Shown: positions 33,252-40,422 of the stretch, piece by piece
Position numbering within the stretch: position 1 is the stretch's first letter
How the letters are laid out: each line of letters opens with the position of its first letter
NCBI GenBank assembly: GCA_963803085.1
Contig: CAWDLE010000018.1
Coordinates: forward strand, 61,146 to 125,145
Length of the DNA: 64,000 nucleotides
Direction: 5' to 3'
Source of the DNA: JACVRW01 sp963803085
GTDB taxonomy: Bacteria > Actinomycetota > Thermoleophilia > Solirubrobacterales > Thermoleophilaceae
The notes under the pieces: generated by a model
Database searches by the model: none
What the model saw: the letters and a program-made list of their open reading frames with translations, nothing else
Told to the model about the DNA's origin: nothing
Program-made: the position numbers and the translations under genes

Positions 33252-34388
33252 ATGGACCTGACGCTCTCGCCCTCAGAGGAGGGCTTCCGCGACGAGCTGC
33301 GCGCCTGGCTCGCCGACAACCACCCGGGCGAGGACCCGCCCGGCGACGACGAGGCATTCGAGCACCGGCGCCAGTGGCAGCGCCAGCTCTACGACGCCGG
33401 CTACGCCGGCTTCTCGTGGCCGAAGGAGTACGGCGGCCGCGGAGCGACGCTGGTCGAGCAGGCCCTCTTCGGCGAGGAGATGGCGCGGGCCCGTGCACCC
33501 CAGCCGGTGAACGTGCTCGGCATGGTCATGGGCGGACCCGTGGTGATTCACCATGGGAGCGACGAGCAGAAGGAGCGCTGGCTGAACGCGATCCTCACCG
33601 GCGACGAGATCTGGTGCCAGGGCTTCTCCGAGCCGGAGTCCGGCTCCGACCTCGCGTCGCTGAAGACCAGGGCCGTGAAGTCGAACGGCGAGTGGGTCGT
33701 GACCGGGCAGAAGGTCTGGACCACCTACGCGCACAAGGCGAAGTGGTGCATGCTGGTCGCGCGAACCGACCAGGACGTGCCCAAGCACCAGGGCCTCACC
33801 TACTTCATCATGGACATGGAGCAGGAGGCCGTGCAGGTGCGCCCGCTCCACCAGATCACGAACGAGCCGGAGTTCAACGAGCTCTTCATGGAGGAGGCGC
33901 GCATCCCCGACGAGAACGTCGTGGGCGGCGTGGGCAACGGCTGGAACGTGGCGATCACCACGCTCATGAACGAGCGCGCCGGCCTCGGCGCGGCGTCCGC
34001 CGCCGGCATGCGGATTGCGCTCGGCGACCTCAAGGAGCTCGCACGCGAGCGCGGCGTGGCGGACGACCCTCTGATCCGCCAGCGCATCGCCCAGCTCGCC
34101 ATCGAGGTGGAGCTGTTGCGCCTGAACTCCTGGCGCGGGCTCACCCAGATCATGAAGCGCGGAATGCCGGGCCCCGAGGGCTCGCTGCCGAAGTGGCAGT
34201 GGGGTGAGATCCACCAGTCGCTCACCGAGCTGGCCGTGGACATCCTCGGCGAGGACGGGGCGGCCTGGGACTCGCCCTGGACCTACCGCCTGCTGCGCGC
34301 GCGTGCCAACTCGATCGAGGGCGGCACCACCGAGATCCTCAAGAACATCATCGCCGAGCGCGTGCTCGGCCTGCCGAAGCTGAGGTAG
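33252..34388 (+). CDS. Acyl-CoA dehydrogenase (alpha-type subunit)
   Basis: 378 residues from ATG 33252, probably leaderless. Domains as usual: GFSWPKEYGGRGATLVEQAL in the N-terminal part, CQGFSEPESGSDLASLKTRA in the middle, then the C-terminal ANSIEGGTTEILKNIIAERV with Glu and the FAD-contacting stretch. It is followed after five bases by a second, shorter acyl-CoA dehydrogenase. Such pairs form mixed tetramers in actinobacteria (for example the FadE pairs of cholesterol side-chain degradation), which makes a heteromeric enzyme acting on a bulky acyl-CoA likely here. Confidence 0.9.
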   Translation: MDLTLSPSEEGFRDELRAWLADNHPGEDPPGDDEAFEHRRQWQRQLYDAGYAGFSWPKEYGGRGATLVEQALFGEEMARARAPQPVNVLGMVMGGPVVIHHGSDEQKERWLNAILTGDEIWCQGFSEPESGSDLASLKTRAVKSNGEWVVTGQKVWTTYAHKAKWCMLVARTDQDVPKHQGLTYFIMDMEQEAVQVRPLHQITNEPEFNELFMEEARIPDENVVGGVGNGWNVAITTLMNERAGLGAASAAGMRIALGDLKELARERGVADDPLIRQRIAQLAIEVELLRLNSWRGLTQIMKRGMPGPEGSLPKWQWGEIHQSLTELAVDILGEDGAAWDSPWTYRLLRARANSIEGGTTEILKNIIAERVLGLPKLR

Positions 34389-34393
34389 ACGCC

Positions 34394-35428
34394 ATGAACT
34401 TCGACTTCACCGACGACCAGCAGGCGATCAAGCGCACGGCCAACGAGCTGCTCGCCGCGCGCTTCAAGCCGGAGCGCGTGCGCGCGCTTGCCGAAGCGGG
34501 CAGCTACGACGACGACGCCTGGAAGGAGATGTCCGAGCTCGGCTGGGCGGGCATCTTCATCGACGAGGAGCACGGCGGGCAGGGACTCGGGATCGTCGAG
34601 CTGGCGATCCTCACCGAGGAGCTCGGGTACGCGCTCGCTCCGGTGCCGTTCCTCTCGAACGCCGCCGCCGGCCTCGCGCTTCAGTTCGCGGGCAGCGACG
34701 AGCAGAAGCAGCGCTGGCTGCCGGGGATCGCCTCCGGCGAGGCGCGCGGAACGGTGGGCATGCTGCGCGATGGCGAGGCGCGCCTGGTGCCCGACGCCGA
34801 CTCCGCCGAGGTGATCGTTCTGATCTCGTCCGACGGCTCGACGACGGTGGTCGAGGCCTCGGCCGCGGACATCGAGCCGTTCGAGACCATGGACAGGACG
34901 CGCCGCTTCGCGCGCGTGCGCGTGGAGGGCGGCGAGTCGCTCCCGGGTGACTGCTTTGCCGCCGGGGATCGGATCGCCACGGCGCTGTCCGCCGAGACGG
35001 TCGGCGTGGCGCAGAAGGCCATGGAGATGGCGGTCGAGTACGCCCGCGACCGCAAGCAGTTCGGCCGTGCGATCGGGGCCTACCAGGCGGTCTCGCACCG
35101 CTGCGCGCAGATGCTGCTCGAGGTCGAGGGCTCGCGCTCGGGCGCGTACTACGCCGCGTGGTGCGCGGACGCCGAGCCGGAGTCGCTGCCGGAGGCGGCC
35201 TCGGGCGCGAAGGCCTACTCCTCGGATGCCGGCTGGCGCGTGTGCGCCTCGTCGCTGCAGGTGCACGGCGGAATCGGCTTCACCTGGGAGCACGACCTTC
35301 ACTTCTTCCTGAAGCGGGCGAAGACGAACGCTCTGCTCTACGGGTCCGCAAGCGAGCACCGCGAGCGCGTGGCCGCGATCGGCCTCGGCGAACTGAAGAG
35401 CTCGGCCGCCCAGCCCGTCGAGGCCTAG
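34394..35428 (+). CDS. Acyl-CoA dehydrogenase (beta-type subunit)
   Basis: 344 residues, shorter than the 380-400 of homotetrameric enzymes. It begins FDFTDDQQAIKRTANELLAA, has WAGIFIDEEHGGQGLGIVEL, lacks the TEP-x-AGSD type loop of the middle domain (reads GTVGMLRDGEARLVPDADSA instead), and has ARDRKQFGRAIGAYQAVSH and VHGGIGFTWEHDLHFFLKRA. The middle domain is thus reduced, as in one subunit of FadE-type heteromers. Five-base spacing to the partner gene and a terminator hairpin nine bases after the stop define a two-gene operon. Confidence 0.88.
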   Translation: MNFDFTDDQQAIKRTANELLAARFKPERVRALAEAGSYDDDAWKEMSELGWAGIFIDEEHGGQGLGIVELAILTEELGYALAPVPFLSNAAAGLALQFAGSDEQKQRWLPGIASGEARGTVGMLRDGEARLVPDADSAEVIVLISSDGSTTVVEASAADIEPFETMDRTRRFARVRVEGGESLPGDCFAAGDRIATALSAETVGVAQKAMEMAVEYARDRKQFGRAIGAYQAVSHRCAQMLLEVEGSRSGAYYAAWCADAEPESLPEAASGAKAYSSDAGWRVCASSLQVHGGIGFTWEHDLHFFLKRAKTNALLYGSASEHRERVAAIGLGELKSSAAQPVEA

Positions 35429-35436
35429 AACGGCGA

Positions 35437-35458
35437 CGGGCCCTCCGAAGAGGGCCCG
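35437..35458. terminator. Terminator hairpin, copy 1 (duplicated unit)
   Basis: Perfect 9-bp stem CGGGCCCTC / GAGGGCCCG with loop CGAA between the acyl-CoA dehydrogenase (plus) and the small membrane gene copy 1 (minus). The same hairpin, with 9 identical flanking bases before it, recurs at 36009-36030. Confidence 0.7.
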
Positions 35459-35489
35459 ACGCTGCCTGGAGGGGTCTTGCTGGGCTTGC

Positions 35490-35873
35490 CTAGCGGCCTT
35501 CGTTGAGGACGGACGGGCCGCCGGCGCGCTCCTTGAACTGGACGTGTGCCGGACCGCGCGAGCCCTCGTCGGGGCCACCGTCGAAGCGCGTGCCGGCGGC
35601 GGAGCTGCGAGCTGCGATGCCAGACCTCGGGTGCCCTCGTCGGGGCCGCCGTCGTAACGAGTGGTGCCGACCGGCGCCTGGCTCTGGGTCTGTGGCTGCA
35701 CGGCCGGGGGCCTTGCCGGCCGTGCTGCTCTCGTTGTCGTCGTTGGCGAGGATTACGACGACTGCGGCCAGAGCACACACGGCCGCCATCGCGATGATGA
35801 GCAGCGTCCGAACCAGGTTGAAGTGCGAGCGAAGAACGACTGACGGGTGCTGCGCGGGGACCGGCTGTCCCAT
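35490..35873 (-). CDS. Small single-pass membrane protein with DGGPDEG repeats, copy 1 (internally shifted)
   Basis: 127 residues from ATG 35873 (AGGAGG upstream). N-terminal 25 residues, a transmembrane helix (LLIIAMAAVCALAAVVVILA), then a disordered outer part. Relative to copy 2 (36056-36487) the middle, about 35596-35710, is read out of frame: in the neighbouring frame it gives QPQTQSQAP and TTRYDGGPDEGTRG, matching copy 2. A one-base gain in the G5 run at 35706-35710 and a compensating change near 35595-35602 would explain this. The correct frame resumes for GTRFDGGPDEGSRG and the end SVLNEGR. Family unknown. Confidence 0.65.
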   Translation of the reverse strand: MGQPVPAQHPSVVLRSHFNLVRTLLIIAMAAVCALAAVVVILANDDNESSTAGKAPGRAATDPEPGAGRHHSLRRRPRRGHPRSGIAARSSAAGTRFDGGPDEGSRGPAHVQFKERAGGPSVLNEGR

Positions 35874-35981
35874 GACTGCCTCCTGTGTGAGGGGCGGCCG
35901 CCTTGGGCGGGCGCTCCGTTGATTTGCAATGGAGCCATAGTCGGGGGAGGCGGTTGCGAGGCGACGACAGCGCGGTAACAG
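35801..35981 (-). repeat. Tandem duplicate, copy 1: promoter region and gene start
   Basis: 181 bp differing from 36415-36595 at only three positions. It covers the upstream region, ribosome-binding site and the first 24 codons of the small membrane gene. The 108 bp of non-coding sequence differ at one base, so the duplication is recent or is kept alike by gene conversion. Confidence 0.9.
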
Positions 35982-36008
35982 CCCGGTAACTGAGTCCGGG
36001 AACGGCGA

Positions 36009-36030
36009 CGGGCCCTCCGAAGAGGGCCCG
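36009..36030. terminator. Terminator hairpin, copy 2 (duplicated unit)
   Basis: Same 9-bp stem CGGGCCCTC / GAGGGCCCG and CGAA loop as 35437-35458, 26 bases after the end of the minus-strand copy 2 gene. Confidence 0.7.
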
Positions 36031-36055
36031 TCTCTGCTGCTGTCCTACTCGAGCT

Positions 36056-36487
36056 CTAGCGGCCGCCGGGACCCATCGGGATCATCGTGGGGCCACCGGC
36101 GCGATCCTTGAAGCTGTCGGCCGGAGCCGGCTGGTAGCTGGACCGCTGGAGGGGCGAGTCGTAGTAGGACGTCGCGCCGCGGGTGCCCTCGTCGGGGCCA
36201 CCGTCGAAGCGCGTGCCGGCGGGGAGCTGCGGCTGCGCTGCGAGACCGCGGGTGCCCTCGTCGGGGCCACCGTCGAAGCGCGTGCCGGCCGGGAGCTGCT
36301 GCTGCGCCGCCGGCGCGGACTTGCTGACGGCCGCCGAATTGGCCTGGTCCTCGTCGTTCGCGAGGATCACCACGGCTGCGCTGGAAGCAAGCAGGGCCCC
36401 CACCGCGAGAATCAGCAGCGTCCGAACCAGGTTGAAGTGTGAGCGAAGAACGACTGACGGGTGCTGCGCGGGGATCGGCTGTCCCAT
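36056..36487 (-). CDS. Small single-pass membrane protein with DGGPDEG repeats, copy 2
   Basis: 143 residues from ATG 36487 (AGGAGG upstream). Layout: 25 polar residues (GQPIPAQHPSVVLRSHFNLV), one transmembrane helix (LLILAVGALLASSAAVVILA), then an outer tail with two copies of LPAGTRFDGGPDEGTRG (about residues 71-103) and a Tyr/Pro/Gly-rich end. The repeat is polar and likely unstructured. I do not recognise the family; it has been duplicated as a whole unit with promoter and terminator. Confidence 0.75.
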   Translation of the reverse strand: MGQPIPAQHPSVVLRSHFNLVRTLLILAVGALLASSAAVVILANDEDQANSAAVSKSAPAAQQQLPAGTRFDGGPDEGTRGLAAQPQLPAGTRFDGGPDEGTRGATSYYDSPLQRSSYQPAPADSFKDRAGGPTMIPMGPGGR

Positions 36488-36595
36488 GACTGCCTCCTGT
36501 GTGAGGGGCGGCCGCCTTGGGCGGGCGCCCCGTTGATTTGCAATGGAGCCATAGTCGGGGGAGGCGGTTGCGAGGCGACGACAGCGCGGTAACAG
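36415..36595 (-). repeat. Tandem duplicate, copy 2: promoter region and gene start
   Basis: Partner of 35801-35981; offset 614 bp. Identity ends sharply upstream at GCGGTAACAG, after which the two copies differ. Confidence 0.9.
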
Positions 36596-36796
36596 GGCGG
36601 TTAAGCGCACCGCTTGGCGACAGCACCCCGCTGCGGTACCGTCGGGCTCCCGGCCCGCCCTTCCTGCGCATGGGAGGCAGCAAGCTCCGCGCGGTGCTCG
36701 CGCTGCTGGATGATCCAGACCCAGCTCGAGCCCGGTTCAAAGCAGTTCTCGAAGGGGAAGCCTGCCCTCGCGATGGCGATGGCGATGCTGGCGCGG

Positions 36797-37261
36797 CTAG
36801 CGTTTCGTGATCAGCGCTGCAAACGCGGCTAGGACGCCATAGCGCGGCCTCTCGGGCGCGCGCTCGGTGCGGACCTCGGGGCGCGGGTGGGAGACGACGT
36901 GGCGCACCGGCACGGAGGTGAGCTTCTCGAGGCGGTGCGGTAGATCGAGGCCCATCCAGCGCGACGAGCCCGTGGGGAGCGTCGAGACGACGATGTCGTC
37001 GAACTTCATCGGGTCCCAGACGTCCATCACGGCCACCACCGGATCCGGGTCGCCCACGCTGCCCTCCACGTTGTCGAGCCCGGCTTCGCGCATGTGAGCC
37101 AGCGCGGCATCGAGGCGCTCGTGCCGGTCAGGCCCCGCGCCCGGCATCACAAGGGTGAAGCGGCAGGCACCGCCCTCGGAGCGCTCGCGCAGAGCGGCGC
37201 TCAATTCGGCGGACTCGGCGGTCACGTTGGCCACTACTAGGACACTGAACTCCCAGGCCAC
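36797..37261 (-). CDS. Small Usp-like conserved protein
   Basis: 154 residues from GTG 37261. The fold is alpha/beta with a strand start (FSVLVVANVTAESAELSAAL), RFTLVMPGAG, a segment GDPDPVVAVMDVWDPMKFDD, and IVVSTLPTGSSRWMGLDLPH, as in a group of universal-stress-like actinobacterial proteins of unknown function. The last 35 residues are basic and may include a C-terminal helix. About 190 bases between it and the duplicated unit (36604-36796) hold no recognisable feature. Confidence 0.7.
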   Translation of the reverse strand: MAWEFSVLVVANVTAESAELSAALRERSEGGACRFTLVMPGAGPDRHERLDAALAHMREAGLDNVEGSVGDPDPVVAVMDVWDPMKFDDIVVSTLPTGSSRWMGLDLPHRLEKLTSVPVRHVVSHPRPEVRTERAPERPRYGVLAAFAALITKR

Positions 37262-37319
37262 AACCCCAGACTACTCCTACTCTTCAAGCTCGGCGACCGG
37301 CACAAAGGAGGCAGCAGCG

Positions 37320-37601
37320 GTGATCATTGTCGCGGGAGCCCTGACGGTGAATCCAGAAGAACGTGACTCCTACCTCGAGGGATGCGTCCGGGTCGTTTCA
37401 GCGGCCCGCCTGGCACAGGGATGCCTCGACTTTGCCGTGTCTCCGGATCTCCTCGAGCCGGGTCGCATCAACGTGTACGAGCGCTGGAGCTCAGACGACG
37501 ATCTCCAGCGCTTTCGTGGGTCGGGTCCCGATGACGGTCAGCTTGCCGCGCTCCTGAACATCGACGTCGCCGAGTACGCCGTTGCCGAGCCGCCGGATTA
37601 G
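37320..37601 (+). CDS. Antibiotic biosynthesis monooxygenase (ABM) domain protein
   Basis: 93 residues from GTG 37320, nine bases after AAAGGAG. The ABM fold of about 90 residues is seen from IIVAGALTVNPEERDSYLEG, then CLDFAVSPDLLEPGRINVYE, with the RWSSDDDLQRF segment. Members are small dimeric enzymes (quinol monooxygenase YgiN, heme-degrading IsdG type) or scavengers. No specific role can be assigned. It is followed after nine bases by a membrane protein gene, likely cotranscribed. Confidence 0.8.
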   Translation: MIIVAGALTVNPEERDSYLEGCVRVVSAARLAQGCLDFAVSPDLLEPGRINVYERWSSDDDLQRFRGSGPDDGQLAALLNIDVAEYAVAEPPD

Positions 37602-37610
37602 GATCGTCAA

Positions 37611-38126
37611 ATGACGGAGTCGCAATCGCGGCTGCCGGCGGACAACCCGACCGTGCTGCTCGGTGTGGTCACGATCGTGAGCGGAGTCGCCACGGGCCTG
37701 TTCGCCGATCTCCGGTTGCCAGGGCAGGTGATCGGCCTGGTTGCGTTCGGCGCGTGGGTCCTGGCCATCGGCCTCATCCTCTGGGGCCCGGAGTCGAGAC
37801 TGCAGGCGGGCAGTCCGGCTCGGGTTGCGTTTGTCGCAACCACAGTGGTTGCCTTCGCCCTGACCGCAGTCCTGCTTGCGTACGCATTCGTGACCGGTCC
37901 GCGTCTCAGTTCGCGGACACTCGTCCTCACGCCAAGCGGCTTGCGTGTGATCGCCGAAGCGTGTCCAGGTGCGGCCCAAGGATCGGAGGTTGCGGCCGAC
38001 GTCGCGCTCAACCAACTCGGGGACCAGTTCGTACACATCGAGCTGGTTGAGCCAGGTTGCGAGCGCGCGAACGCGGACATTCGGATCCGATCTGAGGATC
38101 TGCGAGCGGTGCTTCCAGCACCCTAA
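37611..38126 (+). CDS. Membrane protein of unknown function
   Basis: 171 residues. Three hydrophobic segments (about 15-35, 40-60, 70-95; for example VAFVATTVVAFALTAVLLAY) are followed by an outer domain of about 75 residues (RLSSRTLVLTPSGLRVIAEA and VHIELVEPGCERANADIRI). The family is not recognised. The TAA stop overlaps the convergent methyltransferase stop within CTAA. Confidence 0.65.
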   Translation: MTESQSRLPADNPTVLLGVVTIVSGVATGLFADLRLPGQVIGLVAFGAWVLAIGLILWGPESRLQAGSPARVAFVATTVVAFALTAVLLAYAFVTGPRLSSRTLVLTPSGLRVIAEACPGAAQGSEVAADVALNQLGDQFVHIELVEPGCERANADIRIRSEDLRAVLPAP

Positions 38127-38752
38127 GCCCGGCGAGCGCCCACGAACTGCGTGACACCCGCGATTCGCTGGCGCACGTCCTCGAACCCGCGCGCCTCCAG
38201 TGCGTCCACCAGTTCACGCTCCTCGAAGAGCCGTGCGCCGCTGCGAATCGCGAGCAGCGACTCGGCGGTCCGGACCGGCATCGTGCGGTGCCGTGCGGTT
38301 GTGAAGATGGCGATTCGCCCGCCCGGTGTGAGCGACTCGGTCATGCGATCGAGCGCGCGCATCGGGTCCGCGAACAGGTGGAATGCGGCGAAGCAGCACA
38401 CGGCGTCGAAGCTCGCGTCCAAGAACGGCAGCTCCTGCGCGTCGCCGCGGACGTACGCCGCGTTCTCCAGTCCGGCCCCGCGCGTGTCCTCGACCGCGCG
38501 CGTGAGCATGGTCTCGGACACGTCGATGCCCACCACCAGTCCGGTCGGTCCGACCGTGCGCGCGAAGTCGCGGCTGAAGTTGCCGGTGCCGCAGGCCACG
38601 TCGAGCACGCCGTCGCCCGGGGAGAGCGAGAGCAGCAGGCGGGCGATGCGGTGCTCGTCCGCCATGCCGGGGCCGAGCACCCCCTTGAACATCCGACCGA
38701 GCGCGGGCCGCCACCAGCGCTCGTAGATGCGCGGCACAGCGCCGCTCAGCAT
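38123..38752 (-). CDS. SAM-dependent class I methyltransferase (Methyltransf_11 type)
   Basis: 209 residues from ATG 38752. SAM-binding motif I DGVLDVACGTGNFSRDFA, motif II GDAQELPFLDASFDAVCCF, and a later LTPGGRIAIFTTAR are clear. Coding-like sequence continues in frame upstream to about 38875 (including APGGYLDLIGPSDAPRS, known from homologues with longer N-termini) but lacks ATG, GTG and TTG. A GTG at 38865 overlapping the previous gene's TGA (GTGA) would be the natural start, but it lies in another frame; one missing base would fix this. The substrate is unknown. Confidence 0.82.
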   Translation of the reverse strand: MLSGAVPRIYERWWRPALGRMFKGVLGPGMADEHRIARLLLSLSPGDGVLDVACGTGNFSRDFARTVGPTGLVVGIDVSETMLTRAVEDTRGAGLENAAYVRGDAQELPFLDASFDAVCCFAAFHLFADPMRALDRMTESLTPGGRIAIFTTARHRTMPVRTAESLLAIRSGARLFEERELVDALEARGFEDVRQRIAGVTQFVGARRA

Positions 38753-38861
38753 GAGGTCCTGGATCAGCCCCGTGGAGCGCGGGGCGTCCGAGGGCCCGAT
38801 CAGGTCGAGATAGCCGCCCGGCGCCCAGCTGGCGCGCGCCCGCTCCTGCGGGCGCAGCAGG

Positions 38862-39131
38862 TCACTCGGGTCCGCGGTAGCTGGGGAGGCCGTGCTCGTG
38901 CTCCTGGATCGGCCCGCGCTTCTCGGAGCCGAGCGCGAGCTGGTCGAGGCGGGCGATCTCGCGCTCGCCCTCGCGCCGTGCCGGGTGCTCGGCGGGAAGG
39001 CCGGAGATCAGGATCCGGATCCGGTTGCGGATCTGAAGCGCGAAGTGCGGCGTCGACGCGCCCATCAGCTGGTGCACGTCCTCGACGGTCGGCTCGCGGC
39101 GGTAGCGGTCTGGGCGCTCGTATTCGCTCAA
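38862..39131 (-). CDS. Small conserved hypothetical protein
   Basis: 89 residues from TTG 39131. Charged and helical, with TVEDVHQLMGASTPHFALQI and RNRIRILISGLPAEHPA followed by ARREGEREIARLDQLALGS. No signal peptide or membrane helix. The TGA stop overlaps a GTG of the methyltransferase region, suggesting translational coupling. I do not recognise the family; codon choice and spacing support a real gene. Confidence 0.6.
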   Translation of the reverse strand: MSEYERPDRYRREPTVEDVHQLMGASTPHFALQIRNRIRILISGLPAEHPARREGEREIARLDQLALGSEKRGPIQEHEHGLPSYRGPE

Positions 39132-39155
39132 GGGGAGCGGAAGGTTACCGGCGCC

Positions 39156-40340
39156 CTAAGGCGCGTTCGCCTGGACGGGGACGAGCTCGGTGAGCTGGTC
39201 GATCTGCGCCTGCTGGGGCACGGAGATCGCCGTGTCGTCCCCCAGCACCCAGGCCCGGTTGTAGACCGCCTCGCCGGGGTTGTCCTCGTAGCCGGGCTGC
39301 ACGCTCAGCAGGTACTCCTCGAGCTTCGGCGGAAGCGCCTTGGCGTCGTCGCTCAGCAGCAGCGGCGCGAAGACCCCGCGCGTGCCCAGCGCGGCGGAGG
39401 CTGCCGCGTCGGACGGGCGCGTGCTGCTCGCGATCGTGAAGTTGTAGCCGGGTACGACCACGCCCCAGCCGAAGTCGCCCTTCTCGTAGCGCGTGAATGC
39501 GATCGCGTTCTCGACTGGAGTCGGTCCCTCGATCCGGTTCACCGCCCGAGCGAGCTTGCGTTTCTTCAGCTGGTCGAGCACCTTCTGCGAGATCACGGAC
39601 TCCGGGCCGAGCACGAACACGTTGGGTCGCTCGTGCTCGCGCAGGGCCTTCACGATCGGGGCAGGGATCCGGTCCTTGCGCACGGGCAGCACGGCGTCCC
39701 CGGAGCGGGCGGCCCAGGCCGCTGCCGGCATGGCGAACTCACCCTGGTCCGCCGAGTAGAGCACCACGTCGTTCGACGGACGGGCGCGCGCGGCCGAGAA
39801 GAACCGGTCGATCGCCGCCGCGGCCTCGAATGGGTTGTCGCCCTCGATCAGCGCGGTCTTGAAGCCGGCGGGCCGGGCGGTGTCGGCGCCGATGCGGATC
39901 ACCTGCGCATCCTTCGAGAGGTCCGAGCCCTTCGGGTTCAGCCGCTTGAGGACGTCCTCGGTGACCGGCGGAAGGTCGCCCCCGTCGGTGAGGAGAATCG
40001 GGGCTCCGATGGGGGGCCCGCTCAGCACCGCGGCGGCGACGCCCGTGACCCAGTCGTCCTGGTCCACCAGCACCACGGCGGTCGGCCGGTCGCTGTCGGA
40101 GGTGGCCGGATAGAGCGCGCTGGCCACGCCGGCGGCGTCCGAGGCCGGATCGCCGCCGCCCACCCGGACGGTGTTCCGCGTAGCGGTCGAGGGGAAGCCG
40201 AGCTTCTCGGCGCCCTGCTCGTCGTCCCCTTGCACGCCTAGTTGCGGCGGGCGCGTCTCTTCGTCCGATGTACTGCAGCCCACGGCGACGAGGGCGATAA
40301 GTAGGAAGAGGGCGGAAAGACGGCGCAATTCGCGGCGCAC
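39156..40340 (-). CDS. Cell-wall-binding repeat 2 (CWB2) family lipoprotein
   Basis: 394 residues with a lipoprotein signal (SALFLLIALVAVGCS; Cys at about 22). Three CWB2 modules of about 100 residues each follow. Each has a strand-rich block with a phrase such as RPTAVVLVDQDDWVTGVAAA, ERPNVFVLGPESVISQKVLD or APLLLSDDAKALPPKLEEYL. CWB2 modules in Clostridium anchor proteins by non-covalent binding to anionic wall polymer; in this lineage they appear as lipoproteins of unclear role. The gene ends 24 bases before the start of the small hypothetical gene on the same strand. Confidence 0.85.
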   Translation of the reverse strand: MRRELRRLSALFLLIALVAVGCSTSDEETRPPQLGVQGDDEQGAEKLGFPSTATRNTVRVGGGDPASDAAGVASALYPATSDSDRPTAVVLVDQDDWVTGVAAAVLSGPPIGAPILLTDGGDLPPVTEDVLKRLNPKGSDLSKDAQVIRIGADTARPAGFKTALIEGDNPFEAAAAIDRFFSAARARPSNDVVLYSADQGEFAMPAAAWAARSGDAVLPVRKDRIPAPIVKALREHERPNVFVLGPESVISQKVLDQLKKRKLARAVNRIEGPTPVENAIAFTRYEKGDFGWGVVVPGYNFTIASSTRPSDAAASAALGTRGVFAPLLLSDDAKALPPKLEEYLLSVQPGYEDNPGEAVYNRAWVLGDDTAISVPQQAQIDQLTELVPVQANAP

Positions 40341-40383
40341 GATAGCTGGGTGTGGGTGGCGCGCGCGGTGGGTATCAGTACGA

Positions 40384-40399
40384 TTGACTAGTCAGTCAA
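40384..40399. promoter_or_regulatory. Operator-like palindrome TTGACT-N4-AGTCAA
   Basis: Perfect 6-bp inverted repeat with spacer AGTC, 24 bases before the GTG of the acyl-CoA dehydrogenase. Identical halves and spacing to 13388-13403. The overall stretch TTGACTAGTCAGTCAA also contains a nested TGACTAGTCA palindrome. Confidence 0.65.
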
Positions 40400-40422
40400 C
40401 CGGCCGGGGAGCAGCTAAGACC

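Noticed and set aside
34283..35701. Minus-strand open frame of 472 codons opposite the second acyl-CoA dehydrogenase
   Set aside because: Only its first ~35 codons match a real protein (the DGGPDEG repeat of copy 1, out of frame). The rest is antisense composition.
36604..36796. Gap with short open frames after the duplicated unit
   Set aside because: No start with ribosome-binding site, no protein-like composition, no structure beyond chance.
38892..40241. Plus-strand open frame opposite the CWB2 lipoprotein
   Set aside because: Antisense shadow; the minus strand has lipobox and three CWB2 modules.
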